Source: Pseudomonas neuropathica (GTDB lineage: Bacteria > Pseudomonadota > Gammaproteobacteria > Pseudomonadales > Pseudomonadaceae). Taken from it: a DNA stretch of 64,000 bases. This document shows, one piece after another, positions 51,910 to 60,352 of the stretch; positions within the stretch are counted from its first letter, which is position 1; every line of letters starts with the position of its first letter. The translations under genes and the position numbers were made by a program. The notes under the pieces were generated by a model, which saw nothing but the letters and a program-made list of their open reading frames with translations, was not told the origin of the DNA and did not search any database. The stretch spans positions 124,001 through 188,000 of the forward strand of contig NZ_JACOPX010000007.1 of assembly GCF_015461835.1 (NCBI RefSeq), written 5' to 3'.

Positions 51910-53076
51910 ATGGCTTTTTCCGAACGTGTCGCGCGCCTTAAAAGTTCTTTGATCCGTGAAATCCTTGCCGCCGCCCAGCGTCCGGAGGTCATGTCGTTCG
52001 CTGGCGGCTTACCGGCCGAAGCGATGCTGCCGAAGGTCGAGTGGGCTGACATGCCGCTGTCGCTCGGCCAATACGGCATGAGCGAAGGCGAGCCGGCATT
52101 GCGCGAAGCCTTGGCAGCGGAGGCGAGGGCGCTGGGCCTGGAGTGCACCGCAAGTCAGGTACTGGTGGTCAGCGGCTCGCAGCAAACCCTCGATCTGGCG
52201 GCCAAGCTGTACATCGACAAGGGCACGGAAATTCTGCTTGAAGCGCCGACCTATCTCGCTGCATTGCAGATTTTCCAGCTGTTCGGCGCCGATTGCCTGA
52301 CCGTGCCGCAAGAAGCCGACGGCCCGAATCTGGCGCAATTGCGCAGTCGTCTCGAACAGCACCGACCAGCATTCATCTACCTGATCCCGACGTTTCAGAA
52401 TCCGTCCGCCGTGCGTTACAGCGAAGCCAAGCGTGCAGCCGTAGCGGCATTGCTCGACGAATTCGGCGTCACCCTGATCGAGGACGAACCCTACCGCGAG
52501 CTGACTTTCGATGGCGGCAGCGCCAAGCCGATTGCCGGGCGTCTGCAGAAGGCGAGCTGGATCTACACCGGGACCGTGTCGAAAACCTTGTTGCCCGGTT
52601 TACGCGTCGGCTACCTGATCGCCAGCCCGGACCTGTTCCCGCATCTGCTCAAACTCAAGCAATCGGCAGATCTGCATACCAACCGCATCGGTCAGTGGCA
52701 GGCCCTGCAATGGATCGGCAGCGACAAGTATCAGCAGCATCTGAGCGAGTTGCGCGGCTTCTATCGGCAACGGCGCGATGCCTTCCAGGCGGCGCTGGAA
52801 ACGCACTTTGCTGATCTGGCCGACTGGAACATGCCGCAGGGCGGGCTGTTTTTCTGGCTGACGTTGAAGCAGCCGCTGGATACGCGAACGTTGCTCAATG
52901 AGGCGTTGGCCAATGACGTGGCGTTTATGCCGGGGGAGCCGTTCTTTCCGGATCCGGATAACAACCTTGGGCATTTGCGCTTGAATTTCAGCCACATCGA
53001 TCCGGCGCGACTGGATGAAGGGCTCAAGCGATTGGCGGCGGTGGTGCGCCAGGCGCTGCTAGAGAAAGCGGCCTGA
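51910..53076 (+). CDS. PLP-dependent class I/II aminotransferase (2-aminoadipate/LysN-like)
   Basis: 388 residues from MAFSERVARLKSS. Fold-type I blocks: YGMSEGEPALREAL, VVSGSQQTLDLAAKLY, YLIPTFQNPSAVRYS, EDEPYRELTFDG and the PLP-lysine segment YTGTVSKTLLPGLRVGYLI. It lacks the N-terminal GntR domain of MocR regulators, so it is an enzyme. Relatives transaminate 2-aminoadipate, valine or aromatic amino acids; specificity cannot be settled here. It is divergent from a MarR regulator and followed by a strong terminator. Confidence 0.9.
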   Translation: MAFSERVARLKSSLIREILAAAQRPEVMSFAGGLPAEAMLPKVEWADMPLSLGQYGMSEGEPALREALAAEARALGLECTASQVLVVSGSQQTLDLAAKLYIDKGTEILLEAPTYLAALQIFQLFGADCLTVPQEADGPNLAQLRSRLEQHRPAFIYLIPTFQNPSAVRYSEAKRAAVAALLDEFGVTLIEDEPYRELTFDGGSAKPIAGRLQKASWIYTGTVSKTLLPGLRVGYLIASPDLFPHLLKLKQSADLHTNRIGQWQALQWIGSDKYQQHLSELRGFYRQRRDAFQAALETHFADLADWNMPQGGLFFWLTLKQPLDTRTLLNEALANDVAFMPGEPFFPDPDNNLGHLRLNFSHIDPARLDEGLKRLAAVVRQALLEKAA

Positions 53077-53080
53077 AAAC

Positions 53081-53113
53081 AAATAAACCGGCTCATGGGC
53101 CGGTTTATTTTTG
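53081..53113 (+). terminator. Rho-independent terminator after the aminotransferase
   Basis: AAATAAACCGGC (53081-53092) pairs with GCCGGTTTATTT (53099-53110), with a T-run to 53112. The A-run upstream makes it usable in both directions. Confidence 0.88.
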
Positions 53114-53143
53114 TCTGGGATTTGCGGTGGCTGAGAGGGCCCC

Positions 53144-53208
53144 TTCGCGAGCAGGCTCGCGCCCACAGTGGAAATGCATTCCAAAGGGTGGGAGCGAGCC
53201 TGCTCGCA
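53144..53208. repeat. Inverted REP pair
   Basis: TTCGCGAGCAGGCTCGCGCCCACA faces GTGGGAGCGAGCCTGCTCGCAA (given in two halves). It lies between the aminotransferase terminator and the glutaredoxin-like gene. Confidence 0.87.
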
Positions 53209-53237
53209 AATGCGTCAATCAACCCAGCACATAATCA

Positions 53238-53609
53238 TCAGACAGCGGCAAACCGCTTATCCAGATAATCAATAATCACCTTGGACTCATACATCCAGGT
53301 TGTCTGGCCATTCTCTTCAATGCGCAGGCAAGGCACCTTGATCCGGCCGCCCTGATCCAGCAGCGTCTGACGATCCTGTTCGTTGTTCTTCGCATCCTTC
53401 AGCGCCACCGGCACATTCAGGCGACGCAGCGTGCGGCGGGTTTTCACGCAGAACGGGCAGGCATGGAACTGATACAGGGTCAGGCCTTGCGCGGCGGCGT
53501 TGACCCGGGCCTGAGTTTCGGCAGGACGCTGTTTCTTGCCCGGGCGGGTGATGAAGTCGATGAAGATAACCAGTTGGCCGAGGCCGACACGAAGCGCTTT
53601 GACGAACAC
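53238..53609 (-). CDS. Glutaredoxin / GST-N domain protein with N-terminal hydrophobic segment
   Basis: 123 residues from a GTG start (VFVKALRVGLGQ) preceded by GAGG at 8 bases. A hydrophobic N-terminal stretch (about 5-20, VGLGQLVIFIDFI) may anchor it to the membrane. The thioredoxin-fold part has the dithiol motif CPFC (in YQFHACPFCVKTRR) and the cis-Pro region KVPCLRI. The end YESKVIIDYLDKRF resembles the GSH-binding part of GST N-domains. It probably handles glutathione-linked thiol exchange. A TTG at 53630 is an alternative start. Confidence 0.82.
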   Translation of the reverse strand: MFVKALRVGLGQLVIFIDFITRPGKKQRPAETQARVNAAAQGLTLYQFHACPFCVKTRRTLRRLNVPVALKDAKNNEQDRQTLLDQGGRIKVPCLRIEENGQTTWMYESKVIIDYLDKRFAAV

Positions 53610-53670
53610 GTTTAAAGCCTCACGGTGCAAATTGAGAAAGGCGCGCAGCTTACCCGATTTTTCACGGACG

Positions 53671-53699
53671 AAAAAAAACCGGCGATGAATGCCGGTTTT
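53671..53699 (-). terminator. Rho-independent terminator after folE
   Basis: AACCGGC (53677-53683) pairs with GCCGGTT (53691-53697). On the minus strand eight T follow (complement of 53671-53678). It lies 15 bases past the folE stop. Confidence 0.88.
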
Positions 53700-53713
53700 C
53701 TTCGGGCAACGAA

Positions 53714-54259
53714 TTACTTGATGAGGCTGAGGAATTCGCTGCGGGTCGCTGCGTTTTCGCGGAACTCACCGAGCATCACCGAAGTGATCATCGACGAATT
53801 CTGCTTCTCGACACCGCGCATCATCATGCACATGTGCTTGGCCTCGATCACCACGGCTACGCCCAGCGCGCCGGTGACTTGCATCACTGCATCGGCGATC
53901 TGGCGGCTGAGGTTTTCCTGGATCTGCAGGCGACGGGCGTACATGTCGACGATCCGCGCGACCTTCGACAGGCCCAGCACTTTGCCGCTCGGGATGTAGG
54001 CGACGTGCGCCTTGCCGATGAACGGCAGCAGGTGGTGTTCGCACAACGAGTACAACTCGATGTCCTTGACCAGCACCATTTCGCTGTTGTCGGAGCTGAA
54101 CAGGGCACCATTGGTGACCTCTTCGAGCGTCTGTTCATAACCGCGGCAGAGATACTGCATGGCTTTGGCGGCACGCTTTGGCGTGTCGAGCAGGCCCTCG
54201 CGGGACACGTCCTCGCCCAATTGGCCGAGAATCGCGGTGTAATTCTGTTCCAGGGACAT
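53714..54259 (-). CDS. folE: GTP cyclohydrolase I
   Basis: 181 residues from [11 protein letters not shown]. Zinc and catalytic blocks: [39 protein letters not shown], and the C-terminal [14 protein letters not shown] with its Cys ligand. It converts GTP to 7,8-dihydroneopterin triphosphate, the first step to folate and related pterins. The frame runs upstream to 54415 without family match. It lies 77 bases downstream of the Smr gene on the same strand. Pseudomonads often carry more than one folE, so this may be one of two copies. Confidence 0.94.
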   Translation of the reverse strand: MSLEQNYTAILGQLGEDVSREGLLDTPKRAAKAMQYLCRGYEQTLEEVTNGALFSSDNSEMVLVKDIELYSLCEHHLLPFIGKAHVAYIPSGKVLGLSKVARIVDMYARRLQIQENLSRQIADAVMQVTGALGVAVVIEAKHMCMMMRGVEKQNSSMITSVMLGEFRENAATRSEFLSLIK

Positions 54260-54336
54260 GAAACTACCTGTGGGGATTTTCGCAAAGGGCAAGGGTACGG
54301 TGGCGGACACAACCCTGCAAGTTCGGTGTAACGGGA

Positions 54337-54894
54337 TTATTCGTCGCGGCCTTCCATCATGGTGCGTTTGAGCATCACGTAAACCGCGCCGGCACCGCCG
54401 TGTTTCGCCTGGCACGAGCAGAATCCCAGCACTTGGGCATGCTGGCGCAACCAGGTGTTGACGTGGCTTTTGATCATTGGCCGCTTACCGTCCAGGCGCA
54501 CAGCCTTGCCGTGGGTGACACGTACGCAGCGGATTTCGAATTTAGTCGCTTCGGCAAGAAAGGCCCAGAGGGTTTCGCGGGCTTTTTCCACGCTCATGCC
54601 GTGCAGGTCGAGGCTGCCTTCGAACGGGATCTGGCCGACCTTGAGCTTGCGCATCTGACTTTCCTGCACGCCGTCACGGGACCACATCAACTCGTCTTCC
54701 GGGCCGACGTCGATCACGAACTGGTCGGAAAGGCCATCCACGGTAGCGGTGTCGGTGCGCACGGTGGCGGACTGGCGCAGCTTGGCGATCTGTGCGCGGT
54801 CAGCCTTGGGTTTGCCGGTGTCGGCGCGGTCGTGCTTGATCGGCTTGACGCCTTGGATCGCACTTTTGAACAGGGAAAAATCGTCGTCTTGCAT
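54337..54894 (-). CDS. Smr-domain protein
   Basis: 185 residues from [14 protein letters not shown]. The C-terminal Smr domain (about 95-180) has [26 protein letters not shown] and GAVYVMLKR. Stand-alone Smr proteins are putative nucleases; E. coli SmrB rescues collided ribosomes by cutting mRNA. The DLHG and THGK motifs are both intact. The N-terminal half is charged and unstructured-looking. It lies next to folE in the same orientation; the frame upstream to 55047 is not used. Confidence 0.9.
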   Translation of the reverse strand: MQDDDFSLFKSAIQGVKPIKHDRADTGKPKADRAQIAKLRQSATVRTDTATVDGLSDQFVIDVGPEDELMWSRDGVQESQMRKLKVGQIPFEGSLDLHGMSVEKARETLWAFLAEATKFEIRCVRVTHGKAVRLDGKRPMIKSHVNTWLRQHAQVLGFCSCQAKHGGAGAVYVMLKRTMMEGRDE

Positions 54895-54931
54895 GTCAGC
54901 CTCCGCGAAGGGCGGCCAGTTTACCCAAGTC

Positions 54932-54962
54932 GAAACAAAACGGCCCGGCAAAAAGCCAGGCC
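54932..54962 (-). terminator. Terminator after the small membrane protein gene
   Basis: On the minus strand GGCCTGGC and GCCGGGCC pair around TTTTT (54942-54962), followed by GTTTTGTTT. It separates the membrane-protein gene from the Smr gene. Confidence 0.75.
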
Positions 54963-54968
54963 GGTGAT

Positions 54969-55289
54969 TCAGTCGTGTTTTTTCATCAGGTGCGGGGACA
55001 TGTTCAGTTCCCGCGATTGCCGGGCGCGACGCCGGCAACGACGCCACAGCGCCACGCCGAAATACAGAAACAGCAAGCCGACAGCCAGAATGATCGCCGA
55101 ACCCATCGGCGTGGCATTCAAATCACCGAGCGCTGGCGGGCGCCCGAGCAGGCTGGCGGCCCCGGCCATCGCCAGCAGCACACCGAACGTCGCCAGAATG
55201 GCGGCAATCGCCGCGCCGAATCGAAAACGCCAGTTGCTTTGGCCTTTGGGCCGCAAGCGGCGTGCGTCAAATCCATCGGATAACTTCAT
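54969..55289 (-). CDS. Small two-segment membrane protein, unknown function
   Basis: 106 residues from MKLSDGFDARRL, with AAGG 5 bases upstream. Two hydrophobic segments (about 26-48 and 62-84) are joined by a short Pro-containing loop. A basic Arg-rich tail (WRRCRRRARQSREL) probably faces the cytoplasm. I recognise no named family. An ATG 15 bases upstream is possible but badly spaced from a ribosome site. It has its own terminator. Confidence 0.75.
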   Translation of the reverse strand: MKLSDGFDARRLRPKGQSNWRFRFGAAIAAILATFGVLLAMAGAASLLGRPPALGDLNATPMGSAIILAVGLLFLYFGVALWRRCRRRARQSRELNMSPHLMKKHD

Positions 55290-55419
55290 TCCGACCTTCC
55301 TCAATGGGTATCGGCCCTTCGACCGGGAGTTGACCGGGTTGTTCCTGAGGCTATGGCATTTGCGGCAAATGAGAGGATTTTGCGGATGAGCGGCGCCGTG
55401 AGCCGCTCATCAGGGTCGA

Positions 55420-56010
55420 TCAGATCAGGTCTTGCGTCAGCGCGAGGGTGGCGAAGTTGTCCGCCATGATCGCCATTTCGGCTTCCTGTACCACAGCGGC
55501 GCTGAGCACGCGGCCCTTGAACGGCAGGTCGCGGGTGGCGCAGGCGTCTTCGACCAGGGTGCAGCGGAAACCCAGATTCTTCGCCGCACGTACGGTGGTG
55601 CTGACACTGGAGTGGCTCATGAAACCGCAGACGATCAGGTCCAGCGAGCCGAGGTTTTGCAAACGGTCCAGCAACTCGGTGCCGTGGAACGCGCTCGGCA
55701 GCAGTTTGCCGATAATGGTTTCATCGCCCTGTGGCTCGAGACCAGGGATGAATTCGCCGCGTTCGCCCTGCGGGTCGAACAGGCCGCCGACGGTGCCGAG
55801 GTGACGCACGTGCACGATCGGCCGACCGGCTGCACGGGCTGCGGCAACCACTTGTTTGATGTTCGCGACGGCCGCGTCCATGCCGCTCAGGGCCAGCGGG
55901 CCACTGAGATATTCTTTCTGGGCATCGATGATGACCACGGTGGCATGGCTCAGTGTGGCCGCTGCGTAACCGCGACCGCTGAGTTGAAACATCGTTTTTG
56001 GAACGGACAT
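55420..56010 (-). CDS. Isochorismatase-like hydrolase without the usual cysteine
   Basis: 196 residues from MSVPKTMFQLSG, with AAGGAG upstream. The fold is that of the isochorismatase-like (nicotinamidase-related) group: catalytic Asp29 in VVIIDAQKEY and Lys102 in GKLLPSAF. In amidases the third residue is a Cys in a G-x-x-T-x-x-C-V motif. Here the motif reads GFMSHSSV, so Ser135 takes its place. Isochorismatases such as EntB and PhzD also lack that Cys. The product may therefore be a vinyl-ether hydrolase or a non-amidase relative. No siderophore or phenazine gene lies nearby. It is divergent from prmB. Confidence 0.85.
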   Translation of the reverse strand: MSVPKTMFQLSGRGYAAATLSHATVVIIDAQKEYLSGPLALSGMDAAVANIKQVVAAARAAGRPIVHVRHLGTVGGLFDPQGERGEFIPGLEPQGDETIIGKLLPSAFHGTELLDRLQNLGSLDLIVCGFMSHSSVSTTVRAAKNLGFRCTLVEDACATRDLPFKGRVLSAAVVQEAEMAIMADNFATLALTQDLI

Positions 56011-56249
56011 TCTGGGGCTCCTTGGGGTGGGGCTTTTGCGACATTGTCCTCTGGCTGAGCGGTTCTGTGAATCGCTACCATCGTAGGCACCGTCGTTATT
56101 GGCCTGCAGCCTTGTCAAGTTACACGTTCTGTTCAATAGCCGATGCAAAAAACAGAAAACTCCTACCGTCGGTGCGATGTTTTTCCTGCGTCGTCGTCGC
56201 GCGTTTTGGCTGCTAGAATCGCCAGTCGTTTTTTCTGGAGTTCTGCCCC

Positions 56250-57158
56250 GTGATCACTTCCCGACTTCGTACCCTGCGCGACCACATTCGTTGGGCCGTC
56301 AGCCGCTTCCATGGGGAGGATCTGTTTTTCGGCCACGGCACCGACAATGCCTGGGACGAAGCGCGGCAGCTTGTGCTGGGAGCTTTGCACCTGCCTTGGG
56401 AAATCGCCGACAGCTACCTCGATTGCGCGCTGGAAGACGACGAGCTGGTCAATTTGCAGCGTTTGCTCAAGCGCCGTATCGAAGAGCGCATTCCGACCGC
56501 TTACCTGTTGGGTGAGGCATGGTTCTGCGGCATGTCGTTCATCGTCGATGAGCGCGTGTTGATCCCGCGCTCGCCGATTGGCGAGCTGATCGAAAACCGC
56601 TTCGCCCCGTGGATCGGCAACGAGCCTGCGCGGATTCTCGACCTGTGCACCGGTTCTGGTTGCATCGGTATCGCCTGCGCCTACGAGTTTCAGAACGCCG
56701 AAGTGGTGCTGGCCGATCTGTCGTTCGAAGCGCTGGAAGTGGCCAACCAGAACATCGAGCGCCATGGCGTCGATGAGCGCGTCTATACCGTGCAGGGCGA
56801 TGGGTTTGATGGCTTGCCGGGCCAGCGTTTCGACCTGATCGTGTCGAACCCGCCTTATGTGGATGCGGAAGATTTCGCCGACATGCCGGACGAATATCAG
56901 CATGAACCGGAGCTGGGCCTGGCGTGTGGCGACGATGGTTTGAACCTGGTGCGACGCATGCTCGCTGAAGCGGCCGATCATCTGACCGAGAAGGGGTTGT
57001 TGATTGTCGAGGTGGGCAACAGTCAGGTACACGTTGACGCGTTGTACCCGGAAGTCGATTTCGCCTGGCTCGAATTCGAGCGCGGCGGGCATGGCGTGTT
57101 CATGCTGACGGCGGAGCAGTGCCGCGATCATCAGGCGCTGTTCGCTTCCCGCGTTTAA
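56250..57158 (+). CDS. prmB: 50S ribosomal protein L3 glutamine methyltransferase
   Basis: 302 residues from a GTG start with GGAG 10 bases upstream. SAM-binding motif I is [18 protein letters not shown], and the amide-methylation motif is [11 protein letters not shown]. The N-terminal helical domain ([12 protein letters not shown]) and [10 protein letters not shown] are PrmB-like rather than PrmC-like. It methylates a Gln of L3 during ribosome assembly. It lies upstream of aroC on the same strand but is separated from it by two leftward genes. Confidence 0.94.
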   Translation: MITSRLRTLRDHIRWAVSRFHGEDLFFGHGTDNAWDEARQLVLGALHLPWEIADSYLDCALEDDELVNLQRLLKRRIEERIPTAYLLGEAWFCGMSFIVDERVLIPRSPIGELIENRFAPWIGNEPARILDLCTGSGCIGIACAYEFQNAEVVLADLSFEALEVANQNIERHGVDERVYTVQGDGFDGLPGQRFDLIVSNPPYVDAEDFADMPDEYQHEPELGLACGDDGLNLVRRMLAEAADHLTEKGLLIVEVGNSQVHVDALYPEVDFAWLEFERGGHGVFMLTAEQCRDHQALFASRV

Positions 57159-57168
57159 AGGCTAAAGG

Positions 57169-57249
57169 CAAAAGATCGCAGCCTTCGGCAGCTCCTACAT
57201 TGGGATTTGTGTACACCTTGTAGGAGCTGCCGAAGGCTGCGATCTTTTG
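57169..57249. repeat. Perfect 31-base inverted repeat, GTAGGAGCTGCC family
   Basis: Arms at 57169-57199 and 57219-57249 pair without mismatch around a 19-base loop (CAAAAGATCGCAGCC ... GGCTGCGATCTTTTG). It sits between the convergent ends of prmB and the next gene and may act as a two-way terminator. Confidence 0.9.
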
Positions 57250-57251
57250 AT

Positions 57252-58043
57252 TTACCGGTGCGTGGCAATCCAGATCAGCAGCCCGGCCTGAAACACCGCA
57301 AACGCCACCAGACAGGTAATGGTGAAACGCAGCCCGGCGTCTTCACGCTTGAACTTGCTGACCTTCTCTTCCTGTTTCTTCAGCTTCACTTCCTGCTCGG
57401 CCAGATTCTGTTCAGCCTGCTGAAGCATCTGCGCCGCTTCAAGAATCTCGACGATCTGCAGCTTCTCGCTGTTCCAGTCGCCGAGCAAATCGCCGACCAG
57501 CACATCCTTGACGCTGCCTTTCAAATGCTGGGCATCGGCGTACACCACATCAAAACCATGCACCCGCAGGAAATGATCGCGACGCAGGCGCGTGTCTTCG
57601 TTCAGCGCGTCCTTGTTGTTCAAGTCCATGCCGTCAACGGTGTAGGTCGGCCAGCGCTTTTTCGCCCAATTGATGCCTTGCGCGGCCATGTAACGGCCGA
57701 TGCCACGGTTCATGGGTTCGATCTGCAAGCCACTGTCGGGGCCGAAGTGCACACGTTTGGTCGTGTGATCAACCCACACGTCCAGCTGATTCTGCTCTTT
57801 GCGCACACGCTGGCCGGGCAGCTTGATCGTCATGCGCATCAGGCTTTTTTCTTTGCTGTTGCGCTCGGCATAGCCGAATTCGACGAAGCGCAAGGGGCGG
57901 CCGCCAGTGTTGCGGTCGGTCTGCAGCGGGGCCAGGCGGAGCATCTTGTGGTGCTCGACGTGGACATCCGCCCACGGCAGCTCGACCGCTGGCGGTGCGT
58001 CTTTTTCAGCGGTGGTGTCGGGTGAAGTCGGGGTATCAGTCAT
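57252..58043 (-). CDS. Hypothetical protein with coiled coil and C-terminal membrane anchor
   Basis: 263 residues, no named family recognised. The N-terminal 20 residues are acidic and Thr/Pro-rich. A globular part (about 25-190) contains RFVEFGYAERNSKEKSLMRM and GIGRYMAAQGINWAKKRWP. A Gln/Glu/Lys-rich coiled coil (about 195-235, LQQAEQNLAEQEVKLKKQEE) follows, and one hydrophobic segment (about 242-260) ends in ATHR. This suggests a cytoplasmic protein anchored by its tail in the inner membrane. I recall a homologue at the same place, between prmB and aroC, in other pseudomonads. Confidence 0.8.
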   Translation of the reverse strand: MTDTPTSPDTTAEKDAPPAVELPWADVHVEHHKMLRLAPLQTDRNTGGRPLRFVEFGYAERNSKEKSLMRMTIKLPGQRVRKEQNQLDVWVDHTTKRVHFGPDSGLQIEPMNRGIGRYMAAQGINWAKKRWPTYTVDGMDLNNKDALNEDTRLRRDHFLRVHGFDVVYADAQHLKGSVKDVLVGDLLGDWNSEKLQIVEILEAAQMLQQAEQNLAEQEVKLKKQEEKVSKFKREDAGLRFTITCLVAFAVFQAGLLIWIATHR

Positions 58044-58142
58044 AACGGCGAGATCCTGTCCAAGCCCTGCTTGTCGCCAGCCGTTGCGCTGGCGACAAAG
58101 GCTTATCGGCCGTTTTTTGCAGGACTAGAGGGTAAACAACCG

Positions 58143-59096
58143 TTAACGGGTGCGAAGTCCGTCAATAAACTCAATGATCTTCGCGCCAAGTTCCGCCGCC
58201 AGTGGCAAATTCGGATCCTTGTACGAAGCCAGTTGCCGCTTCATATCGTTGTGGACGATGCGCATGACGTGGTTCATGCCGTCGATCACTACAAGTTCGG
58301 CGTCCGGTTTGGCGGCTTTCAGCGCCTGCGCATCGCCAACGCCGACCTGCATGTCGTTGCTGCCCTGAACGATCAGCGCCGGCATCTTCAATTGCGCGAA
58401 GGCTTTCGCTGGATCCTGACGGAACAGCGAAATCAGATACGGCTGCACGCTCGGACGGAAAATCACCTGCAACGGTTGCGGCACATTTTCATCAGTGTGG
58501 CCGGCCTTGAGGCTGTCGAGCAGTTCATTACTGCGCAACATCAGCGGTGGTGGCAGGCTGCGGGCCAATTGCTCGCGGATCACTTGATCGACCGGTCGGG
58601 CGCTGCCGGACAGGGAAATTACCGCAGCGGCAGCCACTTTCGGCGCGGCGAGGCTGGCAATCAGTGCGCCTTCGCTGTGGCCGAGCAAAATCAACTTGCC
58701 GAAACGCGGATCGGCCTTGAGCTTCTGCCCCCATGCCACCGCGTCCGCCGCATAGGCTTCGACCGACAAATTGCGCTCATCCGGCGTCGCCGCGAGGCTC
58801 GCCGCAACACCGCGTTTGTCGTAACGCACGCTGGCGATGTTGTGTTTGGCCAGCACCCACGCCAGGCGCTTGAGGCTGTCGTTGCGCCCGCCGTCAGGGT
58901 TGTTTCCGTCGCGATCCGTAGGACCGGAGCCAGAAATAATCAGGACAACCGGCACCGGATTGTCGGACTTTGGCAGCAGCAGCGAACCGAAAAGTTCGCC
59001 GGTGCCGGTATCCAGAGTGACCGGGCGTTGTAGGACCGTCGCTTGGGCAAAGCCCGTAAACAGGGTAAGACTCAAGATCAAAACTCGCAGCATCAT
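58143..59096 (-). CDS. Exported alpha/beta hydrolase
   Basis: 317 residues from MMLRVLILSL. A signal peptide (about 1-20, cut near GFAQA) places it outside the cytoplasm. Fold motifs: SGSGPTDRDGNN (oxyanion area), nucleophile elbow LLGHSEGALIA, catalytic Asp in VQGSNDMQVG and His in DGMNHVMRIV. It is of the serine aminopeptidase/lysophospholipase-like type. It is divergent from aroC. Alternative starts one codon downstream or at upstream GTG/ATG codons make little difference. Confidence 0.88.
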   Translation of the reverse strand: MMLRVLILSLTLFTGFAQATVLQRPVTLDTGTGELFGSLLLPKSDNPVPVVLIISGSGPTDRDGNNPDGGRNDSLKRLAWVLAKHNIASVRYDKRGVAASLAATPDERNLSVEAYAADAVAWGQKLKADPRFGKLILLGHSEGALIASLAAPKVAAAAVISLSGSARPVDQVIREQLARSLPPPLMLRSNELLDSLKAGHTDENVPQPLQVIFRPSVQPYLISLFRQDPAKAFAQLKMPALIVQGSNDMQVGVGDAQALKAAKPDAELVVIDGMNHVMRIVHNDMKRQLASYKDPNLPLAAELGAKIIEFIDGLRTR

Positions 59097-59226
59097 CACG
59101 CCATCATTCGCCAAGGTGCCGGTTGGACTCGCCAGCACCACTAAGGTTCGAGGATGAACTACTCGGTTAGCCTGCGTATACTGGCGCGCATCACGAATTT
59201 GGGTTTGATTTCACGGAGCGTCCTGC

Positions 59227-60318
59227 ATGTCCGGCAATACCTACGGCAAGTTGTTCACTGTCACCACCGCTGGCGAGAGCCATGGTCCGGCGTTGGTCGC
59301 CATTGTCGACGGCTGCCCGCCGGGCCTGGAGATCTCCCTCGAAGACCTGCAGCGCGACCTCGATCGCCGCAAGCCGGGCACCAGCCGCCACACCACCCAG
59401 CGTCAGGAAGCCGACGAAGTCGAAATCCTCTCTGGCGTATTCGAAGGCCGCACCACCGGTTGCTCGATCGGCCTGCTGATTCGCAACACCGACCAGAAGT
59501 CCAAGGACTATTCGGCAATCAAGGATCTGTTCCGCCCGGCCCACGCCGACTACACCTACCACCACAAATACGGTGAGCGCGACTACCGTGGCGGCGGCCG
59601 CAGCTCGGCACGCGAAACCGCGATGCGCGTGGCGGCGGGTGCGATCGCGAAGAAATACCTGGCCACCCAAGGCATCGTTATTCGTGGCTACATGAGCCAG
59701 CTCGGCCCGATCGAAATCCCGTTCAAGACCTGGGATTCGGTGGAAGACAACGCTTTCTTCAGCCCCGATCCGGATAAAGTCCCGGAGCTGGAAGCCTACA
59801 TGGATCAATTGCGTCGCGATCAGGACTCGGTCGGGGCGAAGATCACCGTGGTCGCTGAAGGGGTGATGCCGGGTCTGGGCGAGCCGATTTTCGACCGTCT
59901 CGACGCTGAGCTAGCGCATGCGCTGATGAGCATCAACGCGGTCAAAGGCGTGGAAATCGGTGCCGGTTTTGCCTCGGTCGCGCAGCGTGGCACCGAACAC
60001 CGCGATGAAATGACCCCGGAAGGTTTCCTCAGCAACAACGCGGGCGGCATTCTCGGTGGTATTTCGTCCGGTCAGCCGATCGTTGCGCATCTGGCCTTGA
60101 AGCCGACGTCGAGCATCACCACCCCGGGCCGCTCGATCGACATCCACGGCAATCCGGTCGATGTGATCACCAAGGGCCGTCACGATCCGTGCGTCGGCAT
60201 CCGTGCCACGCCGATTGCCGAAGCGATGATGGCCATTGTGCTGATGGATCACTTGCTGCGTCACCGTGGCCAGAATGCCGATGTGCGCGTGAGCACGCCG
60301 GTGCTGGGCCAGCTTTGA
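59227..60318 (+). CDS. aroC: Chorismate synthase
   Basis: 363 residues, normal length. Family signatures: [40 protein letters not shown] (in pieces), [20 protein letters not shown] and [17 protein letters not shown]. It converts EPSP to chorismate using reduced FMN, the last shared step to aromatic amino acids and folate. GGAG lies 9 bases before the ATG. The MFS gene begins 34 bases after the stop, so these may be co-transcribed. Confidence 0.97.
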   Translation: MSGNTYGKLFTVTTAGESHGPALVAIVDGCPPGLEISLEDLQRDLDRRKPGTSRHTTQRQEADEVEILSGVFEGRTTGCSIGLLIRNTDQKSKDYSAIKDLFRPAHADYTYHHKYGERDYRGGGRSSARETAMRVAAGAIAKKYLATQGIVIRGYMSQLGPIEIPFKTWDSVEDNAFFSPDPDKVPELEAYMDQLRRDQDSVGAKITVVAEGVMPGLGEPIFDRLDAELAHALMSINAVKGVEIGAGFASVAQRGTEHRDEMTPEGFLSNNAGGILGGISSGQPIVAHLALKPTSSITTPGRSIDIHGNPVDVITKGRHDPCVGIRATPIAEAMMAIVLMDHLLRHRGQNADVRVSTPVLGQL

Positions 60319-60352
60319 TGGCAGGCCTTAAAGCCGTCGCGGCATAACCGGC

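Noticed and set aside
57207-57218. TTGTGTACAC as a fourth copy of the purine-promoter motif
   Set aside because: It lies in the loop of a palindromic repeat at the 3' ends of two convergent genes, not in a promoter, and its last base differs.
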